The translations under genes were made by a program, and so were the position numbers. 64,000 nucleotides of DNA from contig NZ_VFEV01000003.1 of assembly GCF_007858275.1 (NCBI RefSeq), positions 202,906 to 266,905 of the forward strand, read 5' to 3'. Shown one piece after another: positions 7,483 to 16,516 of this stretch; positions within the stretch are counted from its first letter, which is position 1, and every line of letters begins with the position of its first letter. The stretch comes from Pseudomonas proteolytica (GTDB lineage Bacteria; Pseudomonadota; Gammaproteobacteria; Pseudomonadales; Pseudomonadaceae). The notes under the pieces were generated by a model. The model was not told the origin of the DNA. It saw only the letters and a program-made list of their open reading frames with translations, and ran no database searches.

Positions 7483-8247
7483 CTAAACCGGCGTGCCCAG
7501 CAGCACATTGCTCGGCGCAAACTGCACCTGAACCTGCGTGCCTTCACTTGCTGCCAGCGCCTTGAGCTGCTCGGGCGCCGCCAATGCACACAGCACCAGG
7601 CCATTGGGCAAGGTGATGCGCACCTCACTGGGGCCGTCATCGGCATCAAGCATGGCCTCGATCACGCCGCCCATGCAGTTGAATCCAGGCGTCGGCGCTT
7701 GGTCAGCGGCGATCAGCTCCAGCCAGCCGGCCTTGATCAGCGCGACCACTTCAGTGCCGATTTCCAGTTCCAGGCGCAGGGTGCTGTCATGGGTGATTTG
7801 CGCATCGAGGGTCAAGCCACCGGCCAGCTCCAGGCGCACTCGATCATTGCGGCCATGGCTGTCGATGGCGATCACTTGGCCATGCAGTTGGTTACGCGCA
7901 CTGGTGCGCAGCATCAGGCGGCCCAGCAGGTTGAAATCGCTGGCGTCTTCGGCAGCCTCCAGGACCTGGGCCTGCACGGTCTGCAGGCGCTGATACAGGC
8001 GCAATACCCGCTCACCTTCGGCCGAGAGCCGCGCGCCGCCGCCGCCCTTGCCGCCGACGCTGCGTTCAACCAGGGGCTTTTGCGCCAGGTTGTTCAGTTC
8101 ATCGATGGCATCCCACGCGGCCTTGTAGCTCAAACCGGCGCTTTTCGCGGCACGGGTGATGGAGCCCTGCTCGGCGATATGTTGCAGCAAGGCGATACGC
8201 TGGGGGCGACGAACGATATGTTGGCTCAACAGAGACGGTAAAGGCAT
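7483..8247 (-). CDS. modE: molybdate-responsive transcriptional regulator ModE family
   Basis: The 254-residue protein has an N-terminal winged helix-turn-helix (about 18-75: RIALLQHIAEQGSITRAAKSAGLSYKAAWDAID) and the typical SVGGKGGGGARLSAEGERVL segment. Two C-terminal Mop/TOBE-like molybdate-binding repeats follow (about 115-180 and 185-252, the first with SARNQLHGQVIAI). ModE proteins bind molybdate and repress molybdate uptake genes; no modABC genes are adjacent. The start at 8247 (MPLPSLLS) is used; a GTG five codons upstream is possible and neither has a good ribosome-binding site. It is transcribed in the same direction as comF, with 65 bp between the comF stop and its start. Confidence 0.87.
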   Translation of the reverse strand: MPLPSLLSQHIVRRPQRIALLQHIAEQGSITRAAKSAGLSYKAAWDAIDELNNLAQKPLVERSVGGKGGGGARLSAEGERVLRLYQRLQTVQAQVLEAAEDASDFNLLGRLMLRTSARNQLHGQVIAIDSHGRNDRVRLELAGGLTLDAQITHDSTLRLELEIGTEVVALIKAGWLELIAADQAPTPGFNCMGGVIEAMLDADDGPSEVRITLPNGLVLCALAAPEQLKALAASEGTQVQVQFAPSNVLLGTPV

Positions 8248-8312
8248 GGCGAACGGCTGCACACTGGCTTGGGATACGCGGGACGTTGCGGGCAGGCGTC
8301 GCCGGAGTCAAG

Positions 8313-9050
8313 TCATGTGCCGGGCTTGGGTGTGCGCGCCAGGCAATACACATCGACCTGGCGCGCGCCGGCGTGTAGCAGCAGGCGGGCCAGGCTGTGG
8401 GCGGTGGCGCCGGTGGTCAGCACATCGTCCACCAGCGCCAGGTGCTGGCCCTGTACCTGCGCGCCTGGGGCCAGGGCAAAGGCCTTGAGCAGGTTGCGCT
8501 GGCGCTGCCTGGCGTCCAGTTGCTGTTGGGCGATGGTGTCCTGGGGGCGCAGCAGCAGTTGTTCATCCACAGGCAGGTCGAGGTCCCGGCCCAGCCAGCG
8601 GGCGAGCATGGTGGCCTGGTTGTAGCCGCGCTGGCGCAGGCGTTTGGCGGCCATCGGCACAGGAAGCAGGCGGTCGGGGCGTGCCAGTTCGGCGTTGTCG
8701 AAGCGGTCTTGCAGGCATTGCCCCAGCAGGCTTGCCAGCAGATGCCCCAGGGGCCATTTGCCCTGATGTTTGAAGCGGCTGATCAGGCTGTCCAGCGGAA
8801 AGCCATAGGTCCAGGGCGCCACGACTTGCTGGAATGCCGGGGGTGAGTGCAGGCATTGGCCGCAGGTCAGGCCGCTGACGGGTAAGGGCAGGGCGCACAC
8901 CTGGCAGCAATCCGTCAGCCACGGCAGGTCGATTTCGCAGGCATTGCATAGCGTAGCGGGGGAGTCCGTGGCTTCATCGCAGAGCAAACAGGTCTGGTTG
9001 CTTTTTAACCAGATGTAAACCTCGTGTTTGTAGTCAGGTTGACAGTGCAT
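8313..9050 (-). CDS. comF: ComF family protein (double zinc finger plus phosphoribosyltransferase fold)
   Basis: A 245-residue protein of the ComF/GntX family. Cys21, 24, 35 and 38 form one CxxC...CxxC zinc-binding unit and further cysteine pairs lie at 48-52 and 63-66. The C-terminal part has the type I phosphoribosyltransferase PRPP loop LALVDDVLTTGATA. In naturally competent bacteria ComF helps take up single-stranded DNA; in pseudomonads the role is unproven. AAGGAAG lies 5 bases upstream of the ATG. It is divergent from bioB, the usual arrangement in Pseudomonas. Confidence 0.9.
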   Translation of the reverse strand: MHCQPDYKHEVYIWLKSNQTCLLCDEATDSPATLCNACEIDLPWLTDCCQVCALPLPVSGLTCGQCLHSPPAFQQVVAPWTYGFPLDSLISRFKHQGKWPLGHLLASLLGQCLQDRFDNAELARPDRLLPVPMAAKRLRQRGYNQATMLARWLGRDLDLPVDEQLLLRPQDTIAQQQLDARQRQRNLLKAFALAPGAQVQGQHLALVDDVLTTGATAHSLARLLLHAGARQVDVYCLARTPKPGT

Positions 9051-9087
9051 GAATCTTCCTTAAATATGCCGAGCATCCGTGTCGTGC

Positions 9088-9111
9088 CTGTGGGTATTGC
9101 CCTTCCCACAG
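9088..9111. promoter_or_regulatory. inverted repeat in comF-bioB divergent promoter region
   Basis: CTGTGGG (9088-9094) and CCCACAG (9105-9111) are perfect 7-base arms 10 bases apart, centred in the 92-bp gap between comF and bioB. It could be an operator or simply a degenerate REP relic. No regulator was recognised. Confidence 0.25.
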
Positions 9112-9142
9112 CGCTTGCCCAAGCATAAACAAGGAATCGCCC

Positions 9143-10198
9143 ATGAGCGCCAGCCTCACTGCCACCTTGCGTCACGACTGGTCTTTGGCCGAAGTCAAAG
9201 CCCTGTTCGTCCAGCCGTTCAATGACCTGCTGTTCCAGGCGCAGACCGTGCACCGCGCGCATTTCGATGCCAATCGAGTGCAGGTTTCGACCTTGCTGTC
9301 GATCAAGACCGGTGCCTGCCCAGAAGATTGCAAATATTGTCCGCAGTCGGGCCACTACAACACCGGCCTGGAAAAAGAAAAGCTGATGGAAGTGCAGAAA
9401 GTCCTCGAAGAGGCGGCACGTGCCAAGGCCATCGGTTCGACCCGCTTCTGCATGGGCGCCGCCTGGAAGCACCCATCGGCCAAAGACATGCCCTATGTGT
9501 TGCAGATGGTCAAAGGCGTCAAGGCCATGGGCCTGGAAACCTGCATGACCCTGGGGCGTCTGGACCAGGACCAAACCGAGGCCCTGGCCCAGGCCGGCCT
9601 GGACTACTACAACCACAACCTGGATACGTCGCCGGAGTTCTACGGCTCGATCATCACCACTCGCACCTACAGCGAACGCCTGCAAACCCTGGCGTATGTA
9701 CGTGATTCGGGGATGAAGATCTGCTCGGGCGGTATCCTCGGCATGGGCGAATCCCTCGACGACCGCGCCAACCTGCTGATCCAGCTGGCCAACCTGCCGG
9801 AGCATCCGGAATCGGTGCCGATCAACATGCTGGTGAAGGTGGCCGGTACGCCCCTGGAGAATGCCGAGGATATCGACCCGTTCGACTTTATCCGCATGCT
9901 CGCCGTGGCGCGCATCCTGATGCCGCAATCCCATGTGCGGCTGTCCGCCGGCCGTGAAGCGATGAACGAGCAGATGCAGGCTTTGGCGTTCTTTGCCGGT
10001 GCCAACTCGATTTTCTACGGCGACAAGTTGCTGACCACCGCCAACCCGCAGGCCGACAAGGACATGCAGTTGTTCTCACGGCTGGGCATCCTGCCGGAAG
10101 CTCGTGAAGAGCACGCCGATGAAGTGCACCAGGCGGCGATTGAGCAGGCGTTGGTCGAGCAGAAAAGCAGCGAGCAGTTCTACAACGCTGTCGTCTGA
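9143..10198 (+). CDS. bioB: biotin synthase
   Basis: A radical-SAM enzyme that inserts sulfur into dethiobiotin in the last step of biotin synthesis. It has 351 residues. The 4Fe-4S/SAM cysteines are Cys59, Cys63 and Cys66 in [16 protein letters not shown]. The auxiliary cluster region is marked by GLETCMTLG, by [12 protein letters not shown] and by the Arg in [14 protein letters not shown] precedes the ATG by 8 bases. It heads the bioBFHCD operon, separated from bioF by a REP doublet that may reduce readthrough or stabilise the bioB message. Confidence 0.98.
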   Translation: MSASLTATLRHDWSLAEVKALFVQPFNDLLFQAQTVHRAHFDANRVQVSTLLSIKTGACPEDCKYCPQSGHYNTGLEKEKLMEVQKVLEEAARAKAIGSTRFCMGAAWKHPSAKDMPYVLQMVKGVKAMGLETCMTLGRLDQDQTEALAQAGLDYYNHNLDTSPEFYGSIITTRTYSERLQTLAYVRDSGMKICSGGILGMGESLDDRANLLIQLANLPEHPESVPINMLVKVAGTPLENAEDIDPFDFIRMLAVARILMPQSHVRLSAGREAMNEQMQALAFFAGANSIFYGDKLLTTANPQADKDMQLFSRLGILPEAREEHADEVHQAAIEQALVEQKSSEQFYNAVV

Positions 10199-10213
10199 TT
10201 GAAATGCCATCCA

Positions 10214-10307
10214 AATGTGGGAGCGGGCTTGCCCGCGATCAGGGAGGGTCAGTCAAGACATTAGCTGACTGACACACCGTAATCGCGGGCAAGCCCGCTC
10301 CCACATT
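10214..10307. repeat. REP doublet between bioB and bioF
   Basis: Two inverted REP units, AATGTGGGAGCGGGCTTGCC at the left and its complement at the right, enclose about 40 bases. The element sits inside the biotin operon. Confidence 0.85.
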
Positions 10308-10343
10308 TTTGATCGAGTTCAATCCCTTGAATATGAGGCCAGC

Positions 10344-11522
10344 ATGTCTTTTGATCTCGCCGCGCGCCTCGCTGCCCGCCGTACAGAACACCTCTATCGC
10401 CAGCGCCCGCTGCTGCAAAGTCCCCAGGGCCCGCAGGTGGTGGTGGACGGCCAGCCGTTGTTGGCCTTTTGCAATAACGACTACCTGGGCCTGGCCAATC
10501 ACCCGCAAGTGATTGAAGCCTGGCAGGCCGGTGCTGCCCGTTGGGGCGTGGGCGGAGGGGCCTCGCACTTGGTCGTCGGCCACAGCACGCCACACCATGA
10601 GTTGGAAGAGGCGCTGGCCGAGTTCACCGGGCGCCCGCGTGCGCTGTTGTTCACCACCGGTTATATGGCCAACCTCGGTACCGTCACCGCCTTGGTGGGG
10701 CAGGGCGATACGGTACTCGAAGACCGGCTCAACCACGCGTCCCTGCTGGATGCAGGCTTACTGTCCGGCGCGCGGTTCAATCGCTATCTGCATAACGATG
10801 CGGTCAGCCTGGCCAAGCGCCTGGAAAGAGCCTGCGGCAATACCCTGGTAGTCACTGACGGCGTGTTCAGCATGGACGGCGACCTTGCGGACCTACCGGC
10901 CCTGGCCCGCGAAACCCGGGCCAAGGGCGCCTGGCTGATGGTGGATGATGCCCATGGCTTCGGGCCGTTGGGCGCCACGGGCGGCGGGATCGTCGAGCAT
11001 TTTGGCCTGAGCCAGGAGGATGTGCCGGTGTTGGTCGGCACCCTGGGCAAAGCCTTCGGGACCGCCGGGGCGTTCGTTGCTGGCAGCGAGGAGTTGATCG
11101 AAAGCCTGATCCAATTCGCCCGCCCGTATATCTACACCACCAGCCAACCGCCGGCGCTGGCCTGCGCCACCCTCAAAAGCCTGGAACTGCTGCGCAGCGA
11201 GCACTGGCGGCGTGAGCATTTGCACTCGCTGATCCGCCAGTTCCGCCAGGGTGCCGAGCAGATCGGCCTGGTGTTGATGGACAGCTTTACCCCGATCCAG
11301 CCAATCATGATTGGCGACAGTGCGCGCGCGGTGCGCCTGTCGCAGATGCTGCGCGAGCGCGGCATCATGGTCACGGCCATCCGCCCGCCTACCGTGCCGG
11401 CCGGCAGTGCCCGTTTGCGTGTGACCTTGACGGCCGCCCACACTGAGGCGCAGGTGCGACTATTGTTAGACGCATTGGAAGAGTGTTTCCGCTTGTCAGA
11501 CCCGGAGTCCGACCATGCGTGA
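10344..11522 (+). CDS. bioF: 8-amino-7-oxononanoate synthase
   Basis: A PLP enzyme of the alpha-oxoamine synthase family joining pimeloyl-ACP with alanine. At 392 residues it has the usual length. The PLP lysine is Lys236 in [10 protein letters not shown], the cofactor-binding Asp/His lie in [10 protein letters not shown] (199-208) and the substrate His in [13 protein letters not shown]. It overlaps bioH by 8 bases, so translation is coupled. The start at 10344 follows the REP doublet by 36 bases, with a moderate GAGGCC ribosome-binding site. Confidence 0.97.
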   Translation: MSFDLAARLAARRTEHLYRQRPLLQSPQGPQVVVDGQPLLAFCNNDYLGLANHPQVIEAWQAGAARWGVGGGASHLVVGHSTPHHELEEALAEFTGRPRALLFTTGYMANLGTVTALVGQGDTVLEDRLNHASLLDAGLLSGARFNRYLHNDAVSLAKRLERACGNTLVVTDGVFSMDGDLADLPALARETRAKGAWLMVDDAHGFGPLGATGGGIVEHFGLSQEDVPVLVGTLGKAFGTAGAFVAGSEELIESLIQFARPYIYTTSQPPALACATLKSLELLRSEHWRREHLHSLIRQFRQGAEQIGLVLMDSFTPIQPIMIGDSARAVRLSQMLRERGIMVTAIRPPTVPAGSARLRVTLTAAHTEAQVRLLLDALEECFRLSDPESDHA

Positions 11523-12246
11523 TCGACTGATACTGCTCCCCGGCTGGGGGCTGGGTGTGTCGCCACTGGAGCCCTTGGCCGCCGCCTTGCGTGGTCTGGA
11601 TGAGCGCTTGCGGGTGGATATCGAACCGTTGCCGGTGCTCACCAGCAGCGACCCTGATGAATGGCTCGACGAGCTCGATGCCACGTTGCCAGACAACGCC
11701 TGGCTGGGCGGTTGGTCCCTGGGCGGAATGCTCGCATCCGAGTTGGCGGCACGGCGCGGCGATCGCTGCTGCGGCTTGCTGACCTTGGCCAGTAACCCCT
11801 GTTTTGTGGCGCACGAGGGCTGGCCCAGCGCAATGCCGGCCGAGACGTTCGACGCGTTCCTGGCGGGTTGCCACGCCGATTCGCAAGTCACCCTCAAGCG
11901 CTTTGGCCTGTTGTGCGCCAAGGGGACGCAAGACCCACGGGGCATCGCGCGCTTGCTGGTCAGCAGCGCGCCGGCTACGGCGTCCAGTGCGCTGATGAGC
12001 GGCCTGGAGCTGCTTGCACAACTGGACACCCGCGAGGCCCTGCAGGCCTTTCGTGGCCCGCAGTTGCACGTGTTCGCCGGCCTGGATGAGTTGGTGCCCT
12101 GCGAGGCCGGCACTGAGCTGCTGAAGTTATTGCCTGATGTTGAGGTCGGTCTGATTGAGCAGGCCGGACACGCTTTCCTACTGGACAACCCCCATGGAGT
12201 GGCGGCGGCGATCCAGGCTTTTTTGCATGAGTGCGGCGATGACTGA
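11515..12246 (+). CDS. bioH: pimeloyl-ACP methyl ester carboxylesterase
   Basis: An alpha/beta hydrolase of 243 residues. The nucleophile is Ser68 in GGWSLGG, with Asp191 (AGLDELVP) and His219 ([12 protein letters not shown]) completing the triad. It hydrolyses the methyl ester that BioC installs, releasing pimeloyl-ACP for BioF. It overlaps bioF upstream and bioC downstream by 8 bases each, which is consistent with coupled translation. It looks intact. Confidence 0.95.
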   Translation: MRDRLILLPGWGLGVSPLEPLAAALRGLDERLRVDIEPLPVLTSSDPDEWLDELDATLPDNAWLGGWSLGGMLASELAARRGDRCCGLLTLASNPCFVAHEGWPSAMPAETFDAFLAGCHADSQVTLKRFGLLCAKGTQDPRGIARLLVSSAPATASSALMSGLELLAQLDTREALQAFRGPQLHVFAGLDELVPCEAGTELLKLLPDVEVGLIEQAGHAFLLDNPHGVAAAIQAFLHECGDD

Positions 12247-13051
12247 TTTGTCCCATCCTCCACTGCCGGGTGCCTTGCCCGACAAACGCCAGGTGGCGGC
12301 GTCGTTTTCCAGGGCGGCGGCCAGTTATGACAGCGTTGCCGCGTTGCAGCGTGACGTGGGCAGCGAGTTGCTTGGGCGCTTGCCATCGGCGTTGATGCCC
12401 CGGCGCTGGCTGGATCTGGGCTGCGGCACCGGATATTTCAGCCGCGCATTGAATAGCACGTTCCCGCAGGGCCAAGGCCTGGCGCTGGATATCGCCGAAG
12501 GGATGCTCAGCCACGCGCGGCCCTTGGGCGGTGCCGAGCACTTTATCGCCGGGGATGCCGAGCGTTTGCCGCTACAGGACGGTAGTTGCGGGCTGATCTT
12601 CTCCAGCCTGGCGGTGCAGTGGTGTGCTGACTTCCCGGCGGTACTCAGTGAGGCGCGACGGGTGTTGCAGCCCGGTGGCGTGCTGGCGTTTGCCAGCCTG
12701 TGCGTCGGCACCCTGGATGAGTTGCGCGACAGTTGGCGGGCGGCGGACGCAATGGTTCACGTCAACCGGTTCCGCCCGTTCAGCACGTACCAACAGCAGT
12801 GCGCGGCCAGTGGCTTGCGCGTGGTGAGCCTGGAGCAGCGCCCCCACGTGTTGCATTACCCGGATGTACGCAGCCTGACCCACGAATTGAAAGCTTTGGG
12901 GGCCCACAATCTCAACCCGGGGCGCCCTGGCGGCTTGACGGGCCGGGCGCGGATTGTTGCCTTGGTGCAGGCCTACGAGCAGTTGCGCCAGGCCCAGGGC
13001 CTGCCAGCCACCTATCAAGTCGTGTATGCCGTACTGGAGAAGCCCTTATGA
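12239..13051 (+). CDS. bioC: malonyl-ACP O-methyltransferase
   Basis: A SAM-dependent class I methyltransferase of 270 residues that methylates malonyl-ACP to start pimelate synthesis. SAM motif I is [11 protein letters not shown] at 58-68, and the family marker SSLAVQWC follows in the middle of the protein. The start at 12239 ([20 protein letters not shown]) overlaps the bioH stop; the upstream in-frame region encodes no family sequence. Its stop overlaps the bioD ATG in an ATGA junction. Confidence 0.96.
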   Translation: MTDLSHPPLPGALPDKRQVAASFSRAAASYDSVAALQRDVGSELLGRLPSALMPRRWLDLGCGTGYFSRALNSTFPQGQGLALDIAEGMLSHARPLGGAEHFIAGDAERLPLQDGSCGLIFSSLAVQWCADFPAVLSEARRVLQPGGVLAFASLCVGTLDELRDSWRAADAMVHVNRFRPFSTYQQQCAASGLRVVSLEQRPHVLHYPDVRSLTHELKALGAHNLNPGRPGGLTGRARIVALVQAYEQLRQAQGLPATYQVVYAVLEKPL

Positions 13052-13728
13052 GCGCTGCCTATTTCGTCACGGGCACCGACACCGATGTCGGCAAGACCAC
13101 CGTCGCCGCAGGCCTGTTGCATGCGGCCCGACAGGCCGGCAAGAGCACCGCTGCCGGCAAGCCGGTGGCCTCGGGCTGCGAAGTGACCACACGGGGCTTG
13201 CGCAACGCCGATGCTCTGGCCTTGCTGGCGGAGTGTTCGTTGCCGCTGGCCTATGCCGAAGTCAATCCACTGGCCTTTGAACCCGCCATCGCGCCGCACC
13301 TGGCGGCCCGTGAAGCGGGTGTGGCGCTGACCGTGCAAGCCCTGCTCAAGCCGATGCAGCACATCCTCGACAAACACGCGGACTTCACGCTGATTGAAGG
13401 TGCCGGTGGCTGGCGCGTGCCGCTGGCTGATCAGGACAACCTGTCGGATTTGGCCAAGGCCTTGCAGTTACCGGTGATCCTGGTGGTGGGCGTGCGCCTG
13501 GGGTGTATCAATCATGCGCTGCTGAGCGCCGAAGCCATCGCCCGGGACGGTTTGCCGCTGGCGGGATGGGTGGCCAATATCATCGATCCGAAGACCTCCC
13601 GTCTGGAAGAAAACCTCGCCACCTTGGCCGAACGCCTGCCGGCGCCGTGCCTGGGCCGGGTACCACGGCTCAAGCAACCCACGGCCGAAGCGGTGGCCGA
13701 GTACCTGCAACTGGACTTGCTTGATTAG
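13048..13728 (+). CDS. bioD: dethiobiotin synthetase
   Basis: An ATP-dependent carboxylase of 226 residues that closes the ureido ring of 7,8-diaminopelargonic acid. The P-loop is [10 protein letters not shown] at 9-18. GKPVASGC and [12 protein letters not shown] carry the other nucleotide and substrate residues. It is the last gene of the operon. bioA, which makes its substrate, is not in the window and must be elsewhere. Confidence 0.96.
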   Translation: MSAAYFVTGTDTDVGKTTVAAGLLHAARQAGKSTAAGKPVASGCEVTTRGLRNADALALLAECSLPLAYAEVNPLAFEPAIAPHLAAREAGVALTVQALLKPMQHILDKHADFTLIEGAGGWRVPLADQDNLSDLAKALQLPVILVVGVRLGCINHALLSAEAIARDGLPLAGWVANIIDPKTSRLEENLATLAERLPAPCLGRVPRLKQPTAEAVAEYLQLDLLD

Positions 13729-13835
13729 TTTTTCCTAGGGATAAGGCATTATGCCATTAGTGTTATTGACGGGCCTTTTGCCAGATTGTCTGCTTCAATA
13801 AGGATTCACGATTTATTGCAAGGCAGGTTTACGCC

Positions 13836-14117
13836 ATGGAAATCTCTGGAAGCAGTGCGTTTTATTCAGGCCTGAGCACTATTCAGGCCGGGCAAAACCG
13901 CGTCGACCAGGCCGCCGGCAAAATCGCCAGTGCTGCCACCAGCCAGCCTTCGGATGCGCAGAATGACCGCTTGCAGGCGGTCAATCGCGGCCAGCCGACC
14001 AGCTCCGCGAGCAACATGGTGGAACTGGCTGAAGGCAAGCTCCAGGTTGAGCTGGGCGCGAAAGTCGCCAAGGCTTCCGACGAAATGCTCGGCACGTTGA
14101 TCGATACCTACGCCTGA
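13836..14117 (+). CDS. small protein resembling joined ends of flagellar rod/hook proteins
   Basis: The 93-residue product begins with MEISGSSAFYSGLSTIQAGQ (1-20) followed by NRVDQAAGKIAS, which resembles the N-terminal helix of flagellar rod and hook proteins (Flg_bb_rod type: GLxxxQAxQxRxDxxAxNIA). It ends with KVAKASDEMLGTLIDTYA, which resembles their C-terminal helix (KVxKTxDEMLxTLL). The large central domain of real rod proteins is missing, leaving a polar Gln/Ser-rich linker. It sits between bioD and the fadE genes, where P. aeruginosa also has a small hypothetical gene. No flagellar genes are near. Function unknown. Confidence 0.75.
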   Translation: MEISGSSAFYSGLSTIQAGQNRVDQAAGKIASAATSQPSDAQNDRLQAVNRGQPTSSASNMVELAEGKLQVELGAKVAKASDEMLGTLIDTYA

Positions 14118-14130
14118 TCCAGCGGGATCA

Positions 14131-14267
14131 TTGTGGCGAGGGGGCTAGTCCCCCGTTGGGCTGCGCAGCAGCCCCAGAATCTGCCACCTCGGTGTATCTG
14201 ATAAGTCTCGGTGTGTCTTATTGGGGCTGCTTTGCAGCCCAACGGGGGACAAGCCCCCTCGCCACGA
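14131..14267. repeat. REP doublet (REPIN)
   Basis: Two inverted units with arms TTGTGGCGAGGGGGC.. and ..CCCCCTCGCCACGA and inner GGGCTGC/GCAGCCC hairpins. It is the complete version of the element broken at 63879 and lies directly after the rod-like gene, where it may also act as a terminator. Confidence 0.85.
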
Positions 14268-14399
14268 CAAGCCTCTAGCCACCCCGATTTCTTCAACATA
14301 CCTATCTTCCAATCTTTGACCGGTCATGCGGCATCACGCTGCAGGCCTTGTTGCGCCTGGCGTTGACCTGTGTCATGACAAACGGCATCTGCGGGGCGC

Positions 14400-14428
14400 T
14401 TGACAAGGATTGGGCGTAAACGTATGTT
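14400..14428 (+). promoter_or_regulatory. sigma70 promoter of the first acyl-CoA dehydrogenase gene
   Basis: TTGACA at 14400-14405 and TATGTT at 14423-14428 are separated by 17 bases, a near-consensus housekeeping promoter about 75 bases ahead of the gene. Confidence 0.7.
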
Positions 14429-14429
14429 T

Positions 14430-14443
14430 CAAACAACTGTTTG
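14430..14443. promoter_or_regulatory. PsrA-like operator
   Basis: CAAAC-AACT-GTTTG matches the published PsrA motif (G/C)AAAC-N2-4-GTTT(G/C) exactly, extended to a TCAAACA/TGTTTGA dyad. It begins one base after the -10 box and so covers the transcription start, a repressing position. PsrA is a fatty-acid-responsive TetR repressor of beta-oxidation genes in Pseudomonas. Confidence 0.65.
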
Positions 14444-14504
14444 ACCGCTACAACAAATCCACGCGGTTGTTCATTCCAGGATTCATCAGCAGAGGTTTAT
14501 CGCT

Positions 14505-16310
14505 ATGCCTGACTACAAGGCCCCCTTGCGTGATATTCGCTTCGTTCGTGACGAACTGCTCGGCTACGAAGCGCACTATCAGAGCCTGCCGGCTTGCCAG
14601 GACGCTACCCCAGACATGGTTGACGCCATTCTCGAAGAAGGCGCCAAGTTTTGTGAGCAAGTGCTGGCCCCGTTGAACCGCGTCGGTGACATCGAAGGGT
14701 GCACCTGGAGCGAGTCAGGCGTAAAAACCCCTACTGGTTTCAAAGAAGCCTACAAACAATTCGTCGAAGGTGGCTGGCCAAGCCTGGCCCACGACGTGGC
14801 GCACGGCGGCCAAGGCCTGCCGGAATCCCTGGGCCTGGCCGTCAGCGAGATGGTCGGTGAGGCCAACTGGTCGTGGGGCATGTACCCAGGCCTGTCCCAT
14901 GGTGCGATGAACACCATTTCCGAGCACGGTACCCCCGAGCAGCAAGATGCCTACCTGACCAAACTGGTCTCGGGCGAGTGGACCGGCACCATGTGCCTGA
15001 CCGAGCCGCACTGCGGCACCGACCTGGGCATGCTGCGCACCAAGGCCGAACCTCAGGCCGACGGTTCCTACAAAGTCTCCGGGACCAAGATCTTCATCTC
15101 GGCCGGTGAACACGACATGGCCGACAACATCGTCCACATCGTACTGGCCCGCCTGCCGGATGCTCCGGCTGGCACCAAAGGCATTTCGCTGTTTATCGTG
15201 CCTAAGTTCCTGCCCAACGCCGATGGTTCGGTGGGTGAGCGCAACGCGGTGTCCTGTGGCTCCCTGGAACACAAGATGGGTATCCACGGCAACGCCACCT
15301 GCGTGATGAACTTCGACGCGGCCACCGGTTACCTGATCGGCCCGGCGAACAAAGGCCTGAACTGCATGTTCACCTTTATGAACACCGCTCGCCTGGGTAC
15401 CGCGCTGCAAGGCCTGTCCCATGCCGAGATCGGTTTCCAGGGGGGCTTGAAATATGCGCGTGACCGCCTGCAAATGCGTTCCCTGACTGGCCCGAAAGCA
15501 CCGGACAAGGCCGCTGACCCGATCATCGTCCACCCGGACGTGCGTCGCATGCTGCTGACCATGAAAGCCTTCGCTGAAGGCAACCGTGCGATGGTGTACT
15601 TCACCGCCAAGCAAGTGGATATCGTCAAGTACGGTACCGACGACGAAGCCAAGAAACAGGCTGATGGCCTGCTGGCTTTCATGACCCCGATCGCCAAGGC
15701 GTTCATGACCGAAGTCGGGTTTGAATCTGCCAACCACGGCGTACAGATCTACGGCGGTCACGGCTTCATCGCCGAGTGGGGCATGGAGCAGAACGTTCGC
15801 GACAGCCGCATCTCGATGCTGTACGAAGGCACCACCGGCATCCAGGCGCTGGACCTGCTCGGCCGTAAAGTGCTGATGACCCAGGGCGAAGCGCTCAAGG
15901 GCTTCACCAAGATCGTGCACAAGTTCTGCCAGGCCAACGAAGGCAACGCAGCGGTCAGCGAGTTCGTCGCACCGTTGGCGGCACTGAACAAGGAATGGGG
16001 CGAGTTGACCATGAAGGTCGGCATGGCTGCCATGAAGGACCGTGAAGAAGTCGGTGCCGCCTCCGTGGACTACCTGATGTACTCCGGTTATGCCTGCCTG
16101 GCTTACTTCTGGGCCGACATGGCGCGCCTGGCTGCCGAAAAACTGGCTGCCGGCACCAGCGAAGAAGGCTTCTACACCGCCAAGCTGCAGACTGCGCGCT
16201 TCTACTTCCAGCGCATCCTGCCGCGTACCCGTACCCACGTAGCGACCATGCTGTCGGGTGCCAACAACCTGATGGACATGAAAGAAGAGAACTTCGACCT
16301 GGGCTACTAA
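14505..16310 (+). CDS. acyl-CoA dehydrogenase, FadE type (paralogue 1)
   Basis: A 601-residue FAD enzyme that introduces the first double bond in fatty acyl-CoA beta-oxidation. The N-terminal domain starts [13 protein letters not shown]/substrate signatures are [15 protein letters not shown] (about 155-170) and [15 protein letters not shown]. The C-terminal domain has [15 protein letters not shown] and [16 protein letters not shown], the long-form ACAD pattern of about 600 residues. AGAGG precedes the ATG. It is the first of three paralogues and carries its own promoter with the PsrA-like site; a strong terminator follows. Chain-length preference cannot be read from the sequence. Confidence 0.93.
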   Translation: MPDYKAPLRDIRFVRDELLGYEAHYQSLPACQDATPDMVDAILEEGAKFCEQVLAPLNRVGDIEGCTWSESGVKTPTGFKEAYKQFVEGGWPSLAHDVAHGGQGLPESLGLAVSEMVGEANWSWGMYPGLSHGAMNTISEHGTPEQQDAYLTKLVSGEWTGTMCLTEPHCGTDLGMLRTKAEPQADGSYKVSGTKIFISAGEHDMADNIVHIVLARLPDAPAGTKGISLFIVPKFLPNADGSVGERNAVSCGSLEHKMGIHGNATCVMNFDAATGYLIGPANKGLNCMFTFMNTARLGTALQGLSHAEIGFQGGLKYARDRLQMRSLTGPKAPDKAADPIIVHPDVRRMLLTMKAFAEGNRAMVYFTAKQVDIVKYGTDDEAKKQADGLLAFMTPIAKAFMTEVGFESANHGVQIYGGHGFIAEWGMEQNVRDSRISMLYEGTTGIQALDLLGRKVLMTQGEALKGFTKIVHKFCQANEGNAAVSEFVAPLAALNKEWGELTMKVGMAAMKDREEVGAASVDYLMYSGYACLAYFWADMARLAAEKLAAGTSEEGFYTAKLQTARFYFQRILPRTRTHVATMLSGANNLMDMKEENFDLGY

Positions 16311-16332
16311 GCCCCGGCGGGTTCACTGCCAG

Positions 16333-16364
16333 GCCGCCGCTCTTTCGGGAGCGGCGGCTTTTTT
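16333..16364 (+). terminator. intrinsic terminator after first acyl-CoA dehydrogenase gene
   Basis: A perfect 10-base GC stem (GCCGCCGCTC, TTTCGG loop) is followed by six T residues. Confidence 0.92.
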
Positions 16365-16516
16365 ATAGGCGGGTGAAAAAACCTGAGTGGCGCGCTCAGG
16401 GATTGCCCGTTGCTGCCGTTACAGTGATGGCAATGTGATACAGGTCACATTGAGTGTGCTTAACTGTCAGCAGTGAAGGCACTGTGCCATCTTTTTTGTG
16501 GGTCGGAGCTTTACCC

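Noticed and set aside
14715..16238. 507-codon open frame antisense to the first acyl-CoA dehydrogenase
   Set aside because: Same antisense-shadow composition; no start signal.
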